64,000 nt of DNA from CAVXUB01 sp963764805 (GTDB lineage: Bacteria; Actinomycetota; Acidimicrobiia; Acidimicrobiales; Bog-793). Below the pieces are notes generated by a model. The model saw only the letters and a program-made list of their open reading frames with translations, was not told the DNA's origin and made no database searches. The translations under genes and the position numbers were made by a program. The stretch covers positions 558,001 to 622,000 of the forward strand of contig CAVXUB010000001.1 in the NCBI GenBank assembly GCA_963764805.1, given 5' to 3'. Shown in pieces: positions 1 to 10,300 of this stretch; positions within the stretch are counted from its first letter, which is position 1, and each line of letters starts with the position of its first letter.

Positions 1-2
1 CA

Positions 3-755
3 CTGTGCATCGACGCCAATGACCCGCACGGCTTGGCGCGCTTCTGGGGAGCCGTTCTCGGTTTCGAGGTCGTCGAGGATCCGCGAGGTGGTTACGCGCT
101 CCTGCCGAGCGACGACACCGGGTTCGGCATTCGCTTCCTACGATCCGATGAGCCCAAGGTCGGGCAGAACCAGATGCACTTCGATCTGACGAGCAAGACC
201 CTGGACGACCAGCGGCAGACGGTTGCCCGCTCGCTCCAGCTCGGTGGCAGGCACATCGACATCGGCCAGAGCTCCGACGAGCCTCACGTGGTGCTCGCCG
301 ACCCCGAGGGGAACGAGTTCTGTGTCATCGAGCCTGGCAACAACTTCCTCGCGGAGTGCGGGTTCATCGGCGCGCTGGCATGCGAGGGCACGCAGGAGGT
401 CGGCTACTTCTGGAGCAGAGCTCTCGGATGGCCCCTGGTATGGGATCAGGACGAGGAGACTGCGATCCGGTCCCCCCGCGGTGGCCCGAAGATCACCTGG
501 GGCGGAGGCCCCGTGACCCCGAAGACAGGCAAGTACCGGCTGCACTTCGACATCGCTCCCCCGGCGGGCGGAGATCAGCGTGCAGAGGTCGAGCGCCTGC
601 TGTCGTTGGGTGCGACGCCCACAGACATCGGCCAGGGCGACGTCAGCTGGGTGGTCCTGCTGGATCCAGATGGCCACGAGTTCTGTGTCTTGCCGCCGGG
701 CGGCACGAGTCCCGATCGTTCCGATCCTTCGACAAGCCGAACAGACTCCGACTAG
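3..755 (+). CDS. Two-domain VOC (glyoxalase-like) protein, 5' end outside window
   Basis: The reading frame is already open at the left edge; the first complete codon is at 3 and the upstream residues (LCIDANDPHGLARFW) are typical of a VOC domain start, so the true start lies outside the window and the TTG at 33 is internal. Two VOC modules of about 115 residues follow each other, each ending in an LxDPEGxEFCV or LLDPDGHEFCV strand. VOC proteins fold as paired beta-alpha-beta-beta-beta units and bind a metal or small ligand; actinobacterial members of this subtype are usually annotated only as glyoxalase-like. The substrate cannot be told. The C-terminal tail is Ser/Asp-rich. It lies 10 bases before the bioA remnant. 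Confidence 0.85.
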   Translation: MCIDANDPHGLARFWGAVLGFEVVEDPRGGYALLPSDDTGFGIRFLRSDEPKVGQNQMHFDLTSKTLDDQRQTVARSLQLGGRHIDIGQSSDEPHVVLADPEGNEFCVIEPGNNFLAECGFIGALACEGTQEVGYFWSRALGWPLVWDQDEETAIRSPRGGPKITWGGGPVTPKTGKYRLHFDIAPPAGGDQRAEVERLLSLGATPTDIGQGDVSWVVLLDPDGHEFCVLPPGGTSPDRSDPSTSRTDSD

Positions 756-765
756 AACCGACCGG

Positions 766-1374
766 ATGAATTCGTCGAGCTGGGTGGAGCGCGACGCGGC
801 CGTCGTCTGGCACGGCTTCACGCAGATGGCCACCTACGCCGCCAACCGTCCGCTGATCGTCGAGCGCGCCGAGGGGCGCCATCTGATCCACACCGAGGGA
901 CGGCGATACCTGGACGCCATCTCCAGCCTCTGGGTCAGCACGCTCGGCCACTGCCTTCCCGAGCTCAACGACGCGATCATCGACCAGCTGGTCGGCGCCG
1001 TCAACGCGAGCTGACCGGCGAGCGCCGGGCTCGGCTTGGTGGAAGGAGCAGGCGGTGTCTGCTCCCCCCTTGGCTCCGACGGCGACACGAGCCGCCTCGC
1101 TGCCCTGCTGAGTCCGGATCTCGTTGTCCTCGTGGGCGATGCCTGCCTCGGGACGATCAACCTCGTCCGGCTCTCGGCGCGGGCGCTCCCGGAGAAGCCG
1201 CTCGTCGTCTACCTGAACCGCTTCAACGGCGGCGACCCCCTGCAGAAGGCGAACCGTGACTTCCTCGGGCACGATGGCTTCGACGTCGTGACCGACCTCG
1301 ATACCCTCGCCGACCGCATTGCCTCGCCGACCACCAACGGCGATGAGTTCAGCTCGCTCCCGACGTCAAAGTAG
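766..1374 (+). pseudogene. bioA-bioD deletion remnant
   Basis: The first 75 or so codons match the N-terminus of adenosylmethionine-8-amino-7-oxononanoate aminotransferase (BioA): WHGFTQM, then YLDAISSLWVSTLGH and PELNDAIIDQL. Homology stops at the point where BioA should read into its cofactor domain, and a TGA follows at 1012. In the same frame, from about 1036, the sequence resumes as the C-terminal half of dethiobiotin synthase (BioD): VEGAGGV, DLVVLVGDACLGTINLVRL and VVYLNRF. A bioA-bioD operon has apparently lost its middle, roughly 350 codons of bioA and 110 of bioD. Neither half can be functional: the PLP lysine of BioA and the P-loop of BioD are absent. A TTG start at 1036 could still allow translation of the BioD tail. 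Confidence 0.85.
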
Positions 1375-1403
1375 GAGACCCAAGAGATCGAGAGGTGGGG
1401 AGA

Positions 1404-1949
1404 ATGACAGGCACAGCGGATCGGGAAGGGGGAACGACGGCTGGAGCCGATGCTGCCGAGGACGAGAAGCGGATGCTGCTCGGCTTCCTCCAGCAGCAGA
1501 GAGACGCTGTTCTGTCGGTCGTCCAGGACCTGCCAGAGGAGGCCTGGCACACATCTGTCGTGCCGTCGGGATGGACTCCTGCCGGCTTCGTCGAGCACCT
1601 CGGAGGCGCCGAGCGACACTGGTTCCAGGGAGTCCTTACCGGCGACATCGAGGAGTTGCCCTGGGACGAGGGCCTGCCGCCCTACGACCCCAATGCCCCG
1701 TTCGTCTGCGAGAGGCCGAGCGCCGACATCGTTGCCTTCTACCGTGACCAGTGCAGACGTTCTGACGAGAACCTCGCCTCCGCCTCGATGGCGGACTCGC
1801 CCCGCGGCACGCACCCGGACCCCGAGCGCCACATCCCGAACGTTCGCTGGATCGTGCTCCACATGATCGAGGAGACGGCGACGCACTCCGGCCACTTGGA
1901 GATCGCACGGGAGCTGCTCGACGGTCGCACCAAGGCTGCCGGCCGCTGA
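1404..1949 (+). CDS. DinB-like / DUF664 family protein
   Basis: A protein of about 181 residues with the DinB four-helix-bundle pattern: an N-terminal helix with LQQQRDAVLSVVQDLPEEAW, the GWTPAGFVEHLGGAERHW segment with candidate metal histidines, and a C-terminal HMIEETATHSGHL helix with the paired HxxxH ligands. In actinobacteria such proteins are often mycothiol-dependent metalloenzymes or unassigned thiol transferases; which one this is cannot be read from the sequence. ATG at 1404 is preferred because a purine-rich GAGGTGGGGA lies just upstream; a GTG three codons earlier would also work. It converges with the hydrolase gene on the other strand, leaving 24 bases between the stops. Confidence 0.8.
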   Translation: MTGTADREGGTTAGADAAEDEKRMLLGFLQQQRDAVLSVVQDLPEEAWHTSVVPSGWTPAGFVEHLGGAERHWFQGVLTGDIEELPWDEGLPPYDPNAPFVCERPSADIVAFYRDQCRRSDENLASASMADSPRGTHPDPERHIPNVRWIVLHMIEETATHSGHLEIARELLDGRTKAAGR

Positions 1950-1973
1950 ACACGCCGGCGCACGAGGCGAGCC

Positions 1974-4353
1974 CTAGCCGGCGACCGTGTTGGTGATCGG
2001 CACGTAGGGCCGGCAGGGCTCGTTTCGAAGGCTCGGGCAGGCGGGCAGCGCGGTGGGCACCGACACTCCCGGCACGACAGGAAGCACCAAGCTCGACGGC
2101 ATCGACGTGGAGAAGGCGATCGACACCGTCGCTGTCCCGCTAGGAACCGTCTGGCCGAAGGACCACACCGGCTGCGTCCCGTTGGGCGCCGCGATCGTGA
2201 CCCTGATGCGGGATCCGGCCCGGTAGACGTGCCCCTCGTAGTAGAGAGGGATCACCACCTCGACAAAGCTTCCTGCCGGCATCGGTGCGGAGTCGGCCTC
2301 TGTGAAGCTGGGGATCGGTTCGAGCCTCGTGCTCCGCTGCTTGAACATGTTGTCCGTCCCGCTGGAGAGCTTGCGCTCGCTCGCTCGGATCCACCCGTCT
2401 TGCACGAACGTCTCGTTCCCGTCCGGACGGACCTCGCTGACCGTCGCCTGCAGGTCGACGTCGGGAGTCGACGATTCCACCCAGAGGTCTACAGCGCCCG
2501 CCCCGATGACCGTGGTATCGCTGGCCAGCGGGGCCGACACGTAAGACACAGCGTCCCCGGCCGGCTCCTGCTGCCACTGCCACTGCCACTGCGAGCTGTT
2601 GCCCCACAAGCCGCCCCCGCCCGTGTTGCTGCCGTAGTCGGTCAGCGGCAGTGCGCCGGCGTCGGACGTGTACGAGTCGGCTCCGCCCGCGGACGGCGGC
2701 TTGCTGGTCAGCACGCCCCCAGAGCCGAGGTACCAGGTGCGGGCCACCGTGCCGGGGACAGGCAGTGACGAGAAGCCGGCCTCGAACCCGGCGTAGGGAT
2801 CCCCCGCCGTGGAGGTCCCGGTAGGTGCCGATCCGGCGCCGTTGTCGAACAGCACCTCGACCTCAGGCAGCTTCTCGAAGGCGGTCAGCGCCGATTGGTA
2901 CGTCGGCAGCGCCTGGATCGGGTCCAAGGGGAGCGTGATCGGATCGGTGTCCGGAATCCCCATCGCCTGTTCGTAGATGACCGGCGCCGCCGCCCGGATG
3001 GTGGCCGAGTAGACGATCGGCGCCCGGTGCGCCACGAACAGCTGGAGGAAGTCGAACCACCGGTTGAAGGTGGCCGGGTCGAGGGAGTCGATGTGGGCTC
3101 CGTTGGTGAAGGTGAACCACTTCCGGTCGGTGCCGGTGAAGTGCTGGACGAGCGCTGGACAGTGCCCCCCGGTTTGCTCGTCCTCCCACTGGCAGGCCAT
3201 GAAGACGGGGACCGTGATCTTGTTGACGAAGGTCACCGGGTCCAACGGGTCGGCGACCGACGGCACGTAGTGCGAGTTGGCGTCGATCTCCGACATCAGG
3301 TCGGCAGCCTCGCCGTGGAGCACCTGGTTGGCGAGGCAGGTCGTGTCCCCGCCCTGGATCCGCGTGTAAGCCCAGGGCTGCCCGCTGTTCGGCCCGGCCG
3401 GCTCCGCCTCGAACTGGCGCTGCTCCGCCCAGGCGACCGCGAAGCCGGTGTTGAGGATGCCGCCCGGATAGAGAGTGGTCGCCGTGGCGTCGATCGTCGA
3501 GAGGGGCGAGATCGCCTCCAGATCGGGAGGATCGAGCTGGGCGGCGAACAGCTGGCTGATGGCGCCGTAGGAGATGCCCATCATCCCCACCTTGTGGTCG
3601 AGCACCCATGACTGGTGGGCGATGGTCTCGATCACGTCGTAGGCGTCGAGGTTCTGCAGTGGCTCGAAGAAGTTGAAGGCGCCGCCCGAGCAGCCCGTCC
3701 CCCGCATGTTCACGTCGACCACGGCGAAACCCATCAGGTTGGCCAGCACGGCGATCCCGTTCACGGGACCCGCCGGATCCGCGTAGCCATAGCCGGAGTA
3801 CTCGATCAGCGTCGGCCATGGTGGAGAGGGCGTCCCCGCTGGCACTCCGGGCTCCCCCGCCGGCGCATCTGGCGGGTGAACGTCGATGGCGAGCGTGGTG
3901 CCGTCCCGCGTCGTCAGGTACTGGTAGCCGTTGTCGGTGATCGTCTGGCTGTAGATGCCGGGGTCCCAGGGGGCGGCAGCGTCAGAGTGCACCGTGACGG
4001 GGGGTGACTCCGATCCGTCGGCGGTCGAGATGCACGCGGTAGCCGCCGCCTGGCCGGACGTTTCGAAACAGTAGGCCTCCGAGCGAGTCGGCGCTCTGCG
4101 TGTAGACGGTCTGCCCCTTCGAGTTCACCAACGAGGCCTGAGCCGATGGTGCCAGGCCCGTCACGTACACCTGCTCGGCGCTGCCGGCGGCGGTGAAGGA
4201 TGCGGCGGGTGCCGGGCCGCCGGTCGCAGGCGGGATGGCGACTCCGACCAGTGCGACGACCGCCGCGGCGACGGCGACTGTGGCGGCGGCTGCCCCCGCC
4301 CGGGCGGCTCTTCCCGCCATGGACCCGGCTCTGACACGTTGGCGGAGGGACAC
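1974..4353 (-). CDS. Secreted CocE/NonD (X-Pro dipeptidyl-peptidase-like) hydrolase, frameshifted
   Basis: The main body (1974-3992 and a little upstream) is an alpha/beta hydrolase of the CocE/NonD family: TTRDGTTLAIDVHPP near the start, the nucleophile elbow GISYG, and a C-terminal jelly-roll PepX_C domain ending in SRIRVTIAAPNG. The missing N-terminus is in another frame at about 4030-4353. It has a GTG at 4353 preceded by GAAAGGA, a hydrophobic signal peptide (TVAVAAAVVALVGVAI) and a small beta domain ending in GGGYRV. Joining the two needs one base skipped near 4020-4040, after which STADGSESPPVTVHSD continues normally. The whole product would be about 790 residues and exported. It probably cleaves esters, acylated substrates or N-terminal dipeptides. 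Whether the frameshift is real is uncertain. Confidence 0.8.
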
Positions 4354-4549
4354 GGCGGGCACATCCTTTCGAGAGTGGACGCGATGGCGGGACGTTGGTC
4401 GGACGTGATGGCTGGAAGGCGTGGTGGAGAGGTGCGGGGTTCTTTCCCCGCGGTAACAAGTTTCGAACCGGGGTTTCGCGGGAGGAGATAGCCGCAGGGG
4501 TGATCTGCCCCGGCGGGCACCGGCCGCATAGGGTCGGCCGATCATCTGC
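4354..4549. promoter_or_regulatory. Divergent intergenic region with a GC hairpin
   Basis: This 196-base region separates the divergent hydrolase and ABC transporter genes and must hold both promoters. A perfect 6-bp stem (GCGGGG at 4434-4439, CCCCGC at 4446-4451) with a TTCTTT loop lies near the middle, followed by GGTAACAAG and GTTTCGAAC. I see no convincing -35/-10 pair. The hairpin could be an operator or part of an mRNA leader. Confidence 0.35.
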
Positions 4550-5239
4550 GTGCGCGACCTCTTCCACTCCTACCGCCGCCGGGGCGGCGAGCTGCCCGTG
4601 CTCCGCGGCGTATCACTGGACATCGCCGAGGGCGAGCACGTCTCTCTCGTCGGCGCTTCCGGATCCGGCAAGACGACGCTGCTGTCGCTGCTCGGTGGCC
4701 TCGAGCGCCCGCAGCAGGGACAGGTCGTCGTATCAGGCCATGATCTGCGAAACCTCTCGGGTGACGGGCTGGCGGCCTTCCGGCGCCAGACGGTCGGCTT
4801 CGTGTTCCAGCACTTCGGGCTGCTGGAGGCACTCACCGCCTTGGAAAACGTCGAGCTGGCGCTCACCCTCAATGGGGCTGAGGGACCACGGCGGCGGCGG
4901 CGCAAGGCGGTGGGGCTGCTTGAGCGGGTGGGGCTGGCGGGCCGGCTGGAGCACCGCCCCGCCCAGCTCTCGGGCGGAGAGCGGCAACGGGTGGCGATCG
5001 CCAGGGCCATCGCCAACGAGCCGCGCCTCATCCTGGCCGACGAGCCGACGGGCGATCTCGACGAGGCGACAGCGGAGCGGGTGAGCGGCCTCCTCGAGGA
5101 GGTCCGCGCCGAGCGCCGCTGCACGCTCGTCGTCGTGACCCACCAGAGGTACCTGGCGGAGCGGGCCGGGCGTCGTTTCGCGTTGACGGGCGGGATGTTG
5201 ACCGAGCTGGAGCCGGCGCCGAGCCGGGGCGGGATCTGA
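4550..5239 (+). CDS. ABC transporter ATP-binding protein (LolD/MacB type)
   Basis: The nucleotide-binding subunit of an ABC transporter, 229 residues, with Walker A GASGSGKTT, Q-loop VFQHFGLLEALT, signature LSGGERQ, Walker B LILADEPTGDLD and the switch histidine in VVVTH. The MacB/LolD class works with FtsX-type permeases and often moves lipoproteins or peptides, or drives envelope remodelling by mechanotransmission rather than classical transport. The GTG at 4550 is the only normal start after a TAG at 4529. The codons before it (ATC ATC TGC) read like the usual MII.VRDL beginning, so initiation may be on a non-standard codon. It is the first gene of a three-gene operon with the permease and lipoprotein. 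Confidence 0.93.
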   Translation: MRDLFHSYRRRGGELPVLRGVSLDIAEGEHVSLVGASGSGKTTLLSLLGGLERPQQGQVVVSGHDLRNLSGDGLAAFRRQTVGFVFQHFGLLEALTALENVELALTLNGAEGPRRRRRKAVGLLERVGLAGRLEHRPAQLSGGERQRVAIARAIANEPRLILADEPTGDLDEATAERVSGLLEEVRAERRCTLVVVTHQRYLAERAGRRFALTGGMLTELEPAPSRGGI

Positions 5240-5252
5240 CGAGGCCGCTGCT

Positions 5253-6536
5253 GTGAGCCTGCTCGATGCGCTCGTCATGGCAACACGCGAGATCCGGCGC
5301 CGGCCGGGACGGGCTTTCTTGACCTGCCTGGCTGTGACTCTCGCCGCCGCCCTCCTGACCGCCCTGCTGGCGATCGCCGGTACGGCCCGCGACCGGGTGC
5401 TCTCGCAGCTCTCTCACGGCGGTTCGCTGGCCGGTATCACGGTCGAGCCGGCTGCGGCCAACCCCGCTGAGGCGGGCCTCGACAACCCGGCGCCGGGGCT
5501 GCCTCTCCCGATCACCGCCACCACCCTCGCACGCATCCGCCGCATCGCCGGCGTGTCGTCGGTGCTGCCGGTGGTGGCTGCCGCGGCAGAGGTCCTGCCA
5601 CCGATGACGGTGCCGGCCGGTTCGACGGTCGAGGTCCCGGCGCCGATGGAGAGCTCGCTCGTCGGAGCACCCCTCGGCAGCGCTGGCGTTCTGCCGGTCA
5701 CCCTGCTGGCCGGCAGGCTGCCCGCTTCCGGTTCCTCGTGGGAGGTCGCCGCCACCGAGTCGTACCTCTCGACGGTCGGCCTCAGCGTGTCGCACGCCGC
5801 CGAGGTTGTGGGGACCCGCGTCCGGATCGTCGACCCGGTCGCCGGCGCAGCGCCGTCGGACGCCTACCGCGTCATAACGGTCGAGATCGTCGGCGTAGTC
5901 GACGAGCAGCTCTTCCCGGGGGCCCTGCTGGCACCGACCGATCTCGTCGAGGGGGTGTACGCCTCCGAGAACGGCCCCGGCAACGTGCCGCCGGTGTCGG
6001 CCGCGGTCGTCGTCGCGGGCGACATCTCGCAAGTCCCCGACGTGCGCGTGGCGATCGCAGCCCTCGGCTACACGTCGGTCGCCCCGGTCGGGCTGATCGT
6101 CTCGGTGGGCCGGTACGTGCACGTCGTCGAGCTCGTGCTGTCGGGCATCGGGATCGTGGCGCTGCTGATCGCCGCGCTCGGCATCGCCAACGCCTTGTTC
6201 GCCGCGGTACGCGAGCGCCGGAGGGAGATCGGCGTGCTGAAGGCGATAGGCGCCCGCGACCGCGATGTCCAGCGCGTGTTCCTGTTCGAGGCGTGCGCCC
6301 TCGGCCTCCTCGGTGGTATCGCCGGCACGGTTCTCGGGGAGCTGATGGCGGCAGCGATCGCCGCCAACGCCAACGCCTACCTGGCCTCGCAGGGACTTGC
6401 CGGGGTGGCGCTGTCGGTGCCCTGGATCATCCCCGCCGGCGGCGTCCTCGGCTCTGCCGTCGTCGCGCTCGTGGCGGGAACGCTTCCGGCGCGCCGGGCC
6501 GCACACCTGCCGGCGAGGGAGGCGGTCGATGCGTGA
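5253..6536 (+). CDS. ABC transporter permease, FtsX/MacB family
   Basis: A 427-residue membrane protein with the FtsX/MacB layout: an N-terminal transmembrane helix (AFLTCLAVTLAAALLTALLA), a large extracytoplasmic MacB-like core of about 230 residues, then three C-terminal helices containing the conserved LLIAALGIANALFAAVRERRR and EIGVLKAIGA coupling-helix motif. It pairs with the ATPase whose stop is 13 bases upstream. Its stop overlaps the start of the following lipoprotein by 8 bases (ATGCGTGA), so all three are probably co-translated. The Ala/Pro/Val-rich extracytoplasmic domain gives no substrate clue. Confidence 0.92.
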   Translation: MSLLDALVMATREIRRRPGRAFLTCLAVTLAAALLTALLAIAGTARDRVLSQLSHGGSLAGITVEPAAANPAEAGLDNPAPGLPLPITATTLARIRRIAGVSSVLPVVAAAAEVLPPMTVPAGSTVEVPAPMESSLVGAPLGSAGVLPVTLLAGRLPASGSSWEVAATESYLSTVGLSVSHAAEVVGTRVRIVDPVAGAAPSDAYRVITVEIVGVVDEQLFPGALLAPTDLVEGVYASENGPGNVPPVSAAVVVAGDISQVPDVRVAIAALGYTSVAPVGLIVSVGRYVHVVELVLSGIGIVALLIAALGIANALFAAVRERRREIGVLKAIGARDRDVQRVFLFEACALGLLGGIAGTVLGELMAAAIAANANAYLASQGLAGVALSVPWIIPAGGVLGSAVVALVAGTLPARRAAHLPAREAVDA

Positions 6537-7197
6537 CCGGCGGAGGCTGTCGGCGCTGGCATCGTGCGCGCTGGCGGCGACGGCGATGATCTCCGGCTGC
6601 GCCACGGGAAGCAGCGCCGGCCCTCCTGTTCAGCACGGCGGCCCACGGGTGACGTGGGTCGACCTCGCCGAGACCCTGCCGACCACGGTCGCAGATCCCC
6701 GCCAGTACTGGGAGTCACTGGTCGAGCAGGAATCACTCCCTTACTGGGCGACGACTTATGTCGTCACCCTTCCCTCCGGCTGGACGGCGGACCCGTCGGC
6801 GGTCGCCGGCGAGGTGCTGTCGCTGCACCCGACCCTGGTCAGCGTAGAAGCGGGGCTCGTCGAAGCTGCAGACGGCACGACTCCGGCCGCGCTCGGCGCG
6901 GCTCTGGACCAGCTGCTGCCTGCGCTCGCGGCACAACGGGTGCGCGTCGTCGTGGCAGACGTGCCGGCGCTGCCGGGCACTGGCACGCCCACCCCGGCGC
7001 TGGTCGCCTACGACTCGACGATCTCCGCCGCCGCACGAGCCGCCCGAGACCCGGTCGTCGACCTGAGCGGGCGCCTTTCCGGCGGGGGCCGAGCGGGCGG
7101 GGCTGCGCTCTTCGAGCACGGCTCGCTCACCGCCGCCGGCGAGCAGGCAGTCGCCGCTGCCTTCGAGGGTGCGTTCAAGAGCGCCCTCAGAACATAG
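6529..7197 (+). CDS. Lipoprotein, possible SGNH-hydrolase-like
   Basis: A 222-residue protein with a lipoprotein signal: basic MRDRRR, a hydrophobic stretch, and a lipobox ISGC with the lipidated cysteine at residue 24. The mature part contains alternating helix/strand segments with VRVVVADVPALPGTG and VAYDSTISAAARAA, which resemble the later blocks of SGNH/GDSL esterases, but the N-terminal GDS block is not clear. It may be a catalytically dead relative or a substrate-binding partner. Position and overlap with the FtsX-type permease suggest it is the extracytoplasmic component of that ABC system. Confidence 0.75.
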   Translation: MRDRRRLSALASCALAATAMISGCATGSSAGPPVQHGGPRVTWVDLAETLPTTVADPRQYWESLVEQESLPYWATTYVVTLPSGWTADPSAVAGEVLSLHPTLVSVEAGLVEAADGTTPAALGAALDQLLPALAAQRVRVVVADVPALPGTGTPTPALVAYDSTISAAARAARDPVVDLSGRLSGGGRAGGAALFEHGSLTAAGEQAVAAAFEGAFKSALRT

Positions 7198-7385
7198 GGC
7201 GCAAGGCGCGCCACAGCCGGACGAGCATTGCGTCCGGCCGGAACCGCTATTCGGCTGATGAGGCGCGCAACTGGGGCTGGCGGATTAGCGCGTCCGGCGC
7301 GACTTGCCCTATTAGCTGCGTCTTCAAACCTGCACATGCTACAAATTGGGCGGGGCTGGCACGGATACCCGGAGGGGACGTGCCA
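7198..7385 (+). promoter_or_regulatory. Leader region of the HAMP-kinase operon
   Basis: A 188-base region with a lower GC patch (TCTTCAAACC through ACAAATTGGG, 7321-7350) that contains an extended -10-like TGCTACAAA at 7337-7345. GGAGGGG at 7371-7377 is the ribosome binding site. It sits 8 bases from GTG 7386 and only 2 from GTG 7380, which favours 7386. I recognise no riboswitch. Confidence 0.4.
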
Positions 7386-10300
7386 GTGGTACAAGCGACG
7401 CTTCAAGAGAACGTGAACGGGAACGGCTCTGTTTCGCGCGGCAAGGCCCGGGCTAAGGGCGCAGCCGGGCGCGCGACAAGCCCCGCCGCCGGCCACACGA
7501 ACCACAAGAGCGACCAGTGCGAGGTGCTCCTGATGGAGGTGTGCCGCATCCTGGCGGCGGCGGAGGCCGGCGACTCGAAGGCCCGGGTCGTCACGCGCCG
7601 CACCGGGGTTCACGGTGAGCTGGCGCGGCGCGTCAACGCCCTCATCGAGCGGCAGGACCGGTTCAGCCGCGAGCTCGCCCGTGTGGCGCGCGTGGTGGGC
7701 CGCGACGGCCGGATGGACGAACGCCTGCACGCCGAAGCGACCGTCGGCACCTGGGCAGCAGCGGCGACCGCGGTCGATGGCCTGATAGACGACCTCGTCC
7801 GGCCGACCAACGAGGTGGCGCGCGTTCTCTCCGCCGTCGCCAACGGCGACCTCAGCCAGAAGATGGCGCTCACCATCGAGGGGAGGCCGGTCAAGGGCGA
7901 GTTCCAGCGCATCGGTGCGGTCGTCAACGCGATGGTCGACCAGCTCTCCTCCTTCTCGGTCGAGGTCACCCGCGTGGCGCGCGAAGTAGGCACCGACGGC
8001 AAGCTTGGCGGGCAGGCCAAGGTCGAGGGACTGCAGGGCACCTGGCAGGACCTCACCGCCTCGGTCAACGGCATGGCTGCGAACCTCACCGATCAGGTCC
8101 GCAACATCGCCCTCGTCACCACGGCCGTCGCCAACGGCGACCTCTCCCAGAAGATCACTGTCGACGCACGCGGCGAGGTTGCCGAGCTGAAGCAGACCGT
8201 CAACGCCATGGTCGACCGGCTGCGCTCCTTCTCTGTCGAGGTCACGAGGGTGGCCCGCGAGGTGGGAACGGACGGCAAGCTCGGCGGGCAGGCCAAGGTC
8301 GAGGGCCTGCAGGGCACGTGGCAGGACCTCACCGAGTCCGTGAACCTGATGGCCTCCAACCTGACAGACCAGGTCCGCAACATCGCCCAGGTGGCCACCG
8401 CCGTCGCCCGTGGCGACCTCTCCCAGAAGATCACGGTGGAGGCCAAGGGCGAGGTGGCTGCCCTCGCCGAGGCGATCAACTCGATGACCGGCACCCTGCG
8501 CGCCTTCGCCGACGAGGTGACCCGTGTCGCCCGCGAAGTCGGCACGGACGGCAAGCTCGGCGGCCAGGCCAAGGTCCCGGGCGTGGCGGGAACCTGGAAG
8601 GACCTCACCGACTCGGTCAACTTCATGGCCTCCAACCTGACCGACCAGGTTCGAAACATCGCCCAAGTGACCACCGCCGTCGCCCGCGGCGACCTCAGCC
8701 AGAAGATCACGGTGGAGGCCAAGGGCGAGGTGGCAGCCCTCGCCGAGACCATCAACTCGATGACCGACACGCTGCGTGCGTTCGCCGACGAGGTGACCCG
8801 CGTCGCCCGCGAGGTCGGCACCGAAGGGCGCCTCGGAGGCCAGGCCGACGTCAAGGGTGTCTCTGGAACCTGGAAGGACCTCACCGACAACGTCAACCAG
8901 CTGGCCCGCAATCTCACCGACCAGGTGCGCGGCATCGCCCAGGTCACCACCGCCGTCGCCAAGGGCGACCTCTCGCAGAAGATCGGGGTCGACGCACGAG
9001 GCGAGATCCTCGAGCTGAAGAACACCATCAACACGATGGTCGATCAGCTGAGCTCGTTCGCCGACGAGGTGACGCGCGTCGCCCGCGAGGTCGGCACCGA
9101 GGGGCGCCTCGGTGGCCAGGCGGACGTCAAGGGTGTGTCGGGAACCTGGAAGGACCTCACCGACAACGTCAACCAGCTCGCCGGCAACCTGACGAGCCAG
9201 GTGCGGAACATCGCCCAGGTCACCACCGCCGTCGCCAAGGGGGACCTGTCGCAGAAGATCTCGGTCGAGGTCCAAGGCGAGGTCGCCGAGTTGAAGGACA
9301 CCATCAACACGATGGTCGACCAGCTGTCGGCCTTCGCAGACGAGGTGACACGGGTCGCCCGCGAGGTGGGCACCGAGGGGCGGCTCGGCGGCCAGGCGCG
9401 GGTGCCCGGCGTCGCCGGCACCTGGAAGGACCTCACCGACTCCGTGAACTTCATGGCCTCCAACCTGACCGACCAGGTCCGTGACATCGCCCGGGTGACG
9501 ACTGCGGTGGCCAACGGCGACCTCACGCAGACGATCGTCGTCGATGTGCGCGGCGAGATCCTCGAGCTGAAGCGCACCGTGAACACGATGGTCGACCAGC
9601 TCGGCTCGTTCGCCGCCGAGGTCACCCGGGTGGCGCGCGAGGTCGGCACCGAAGGGCGGCTCGGAGGGCAGGCGGAAGTGCCCGGGATCTCCGGCACCTG
9701 GAAAGCCTTGACCGACAACGTCAACCAGCTCGCCGGCAACCTGACGAGCCAGGTCCGCAACATCGCCCAGGTCACTACCGCCGTCGCCAAGGGGGACCTG
9801 TCGCAGAAGATCTCCGTCGAAGCCCTGGGCGAGGTCGCGCAGCTGAAGGACACCATCAACACGATGGTCGACCAGCTCTCGGCCTTCGCCGACGAGGTGA
9901 CGCGTGTCGCCCGTGAAGTGGGCACCGAGGGGCGCCTCGGCGGGCAGGCGGCCGTGCCCGGTGTATCCGGCACCTGGAAAGCCTTGACCGACAACGTGAA
10001 CCTGCTCGCCGGCAACCTGACGAGCCAGGTTCGAAACATCGCACAGGTCACAACCGCAGTCGCTCAGGGCGACCTCTCGCAGAAGATCTCGGTGGACGCC
10101 CGCGGCGAGGTGGCCGAGCTGAAGGACACCGTCAACACGATGGTCGACCAGCTGCGAGCCTTCGCCGACGAGGTCACCCGCGTGGCCCGCGAGGTGGGGA
10201 CCGACGGGCGCCTCGGCGGCCAAGCCGACGTGCCTGGCGTTTCGGGGACGTGGAAGGCCCTCACCGACAATGTCAACCTGCTCGCCGGCAACCTGACGAG

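Noticed and set aside
138..833. A 231-codon minus-strand frame opposite the first VOC gene
   Set aside because: It mirrors the VOC coding frame and its product has no recognisable motif.
6564..7385. A long upstream extension of the poly-HAMP kinase frame overlapping the lipoprotein gene
   Set aside because: The translated extension is low-complexity Arg/Gly sequence in a shadow frame of the lipoprotein; the ribosome site at 7371-7377 marks the real start.
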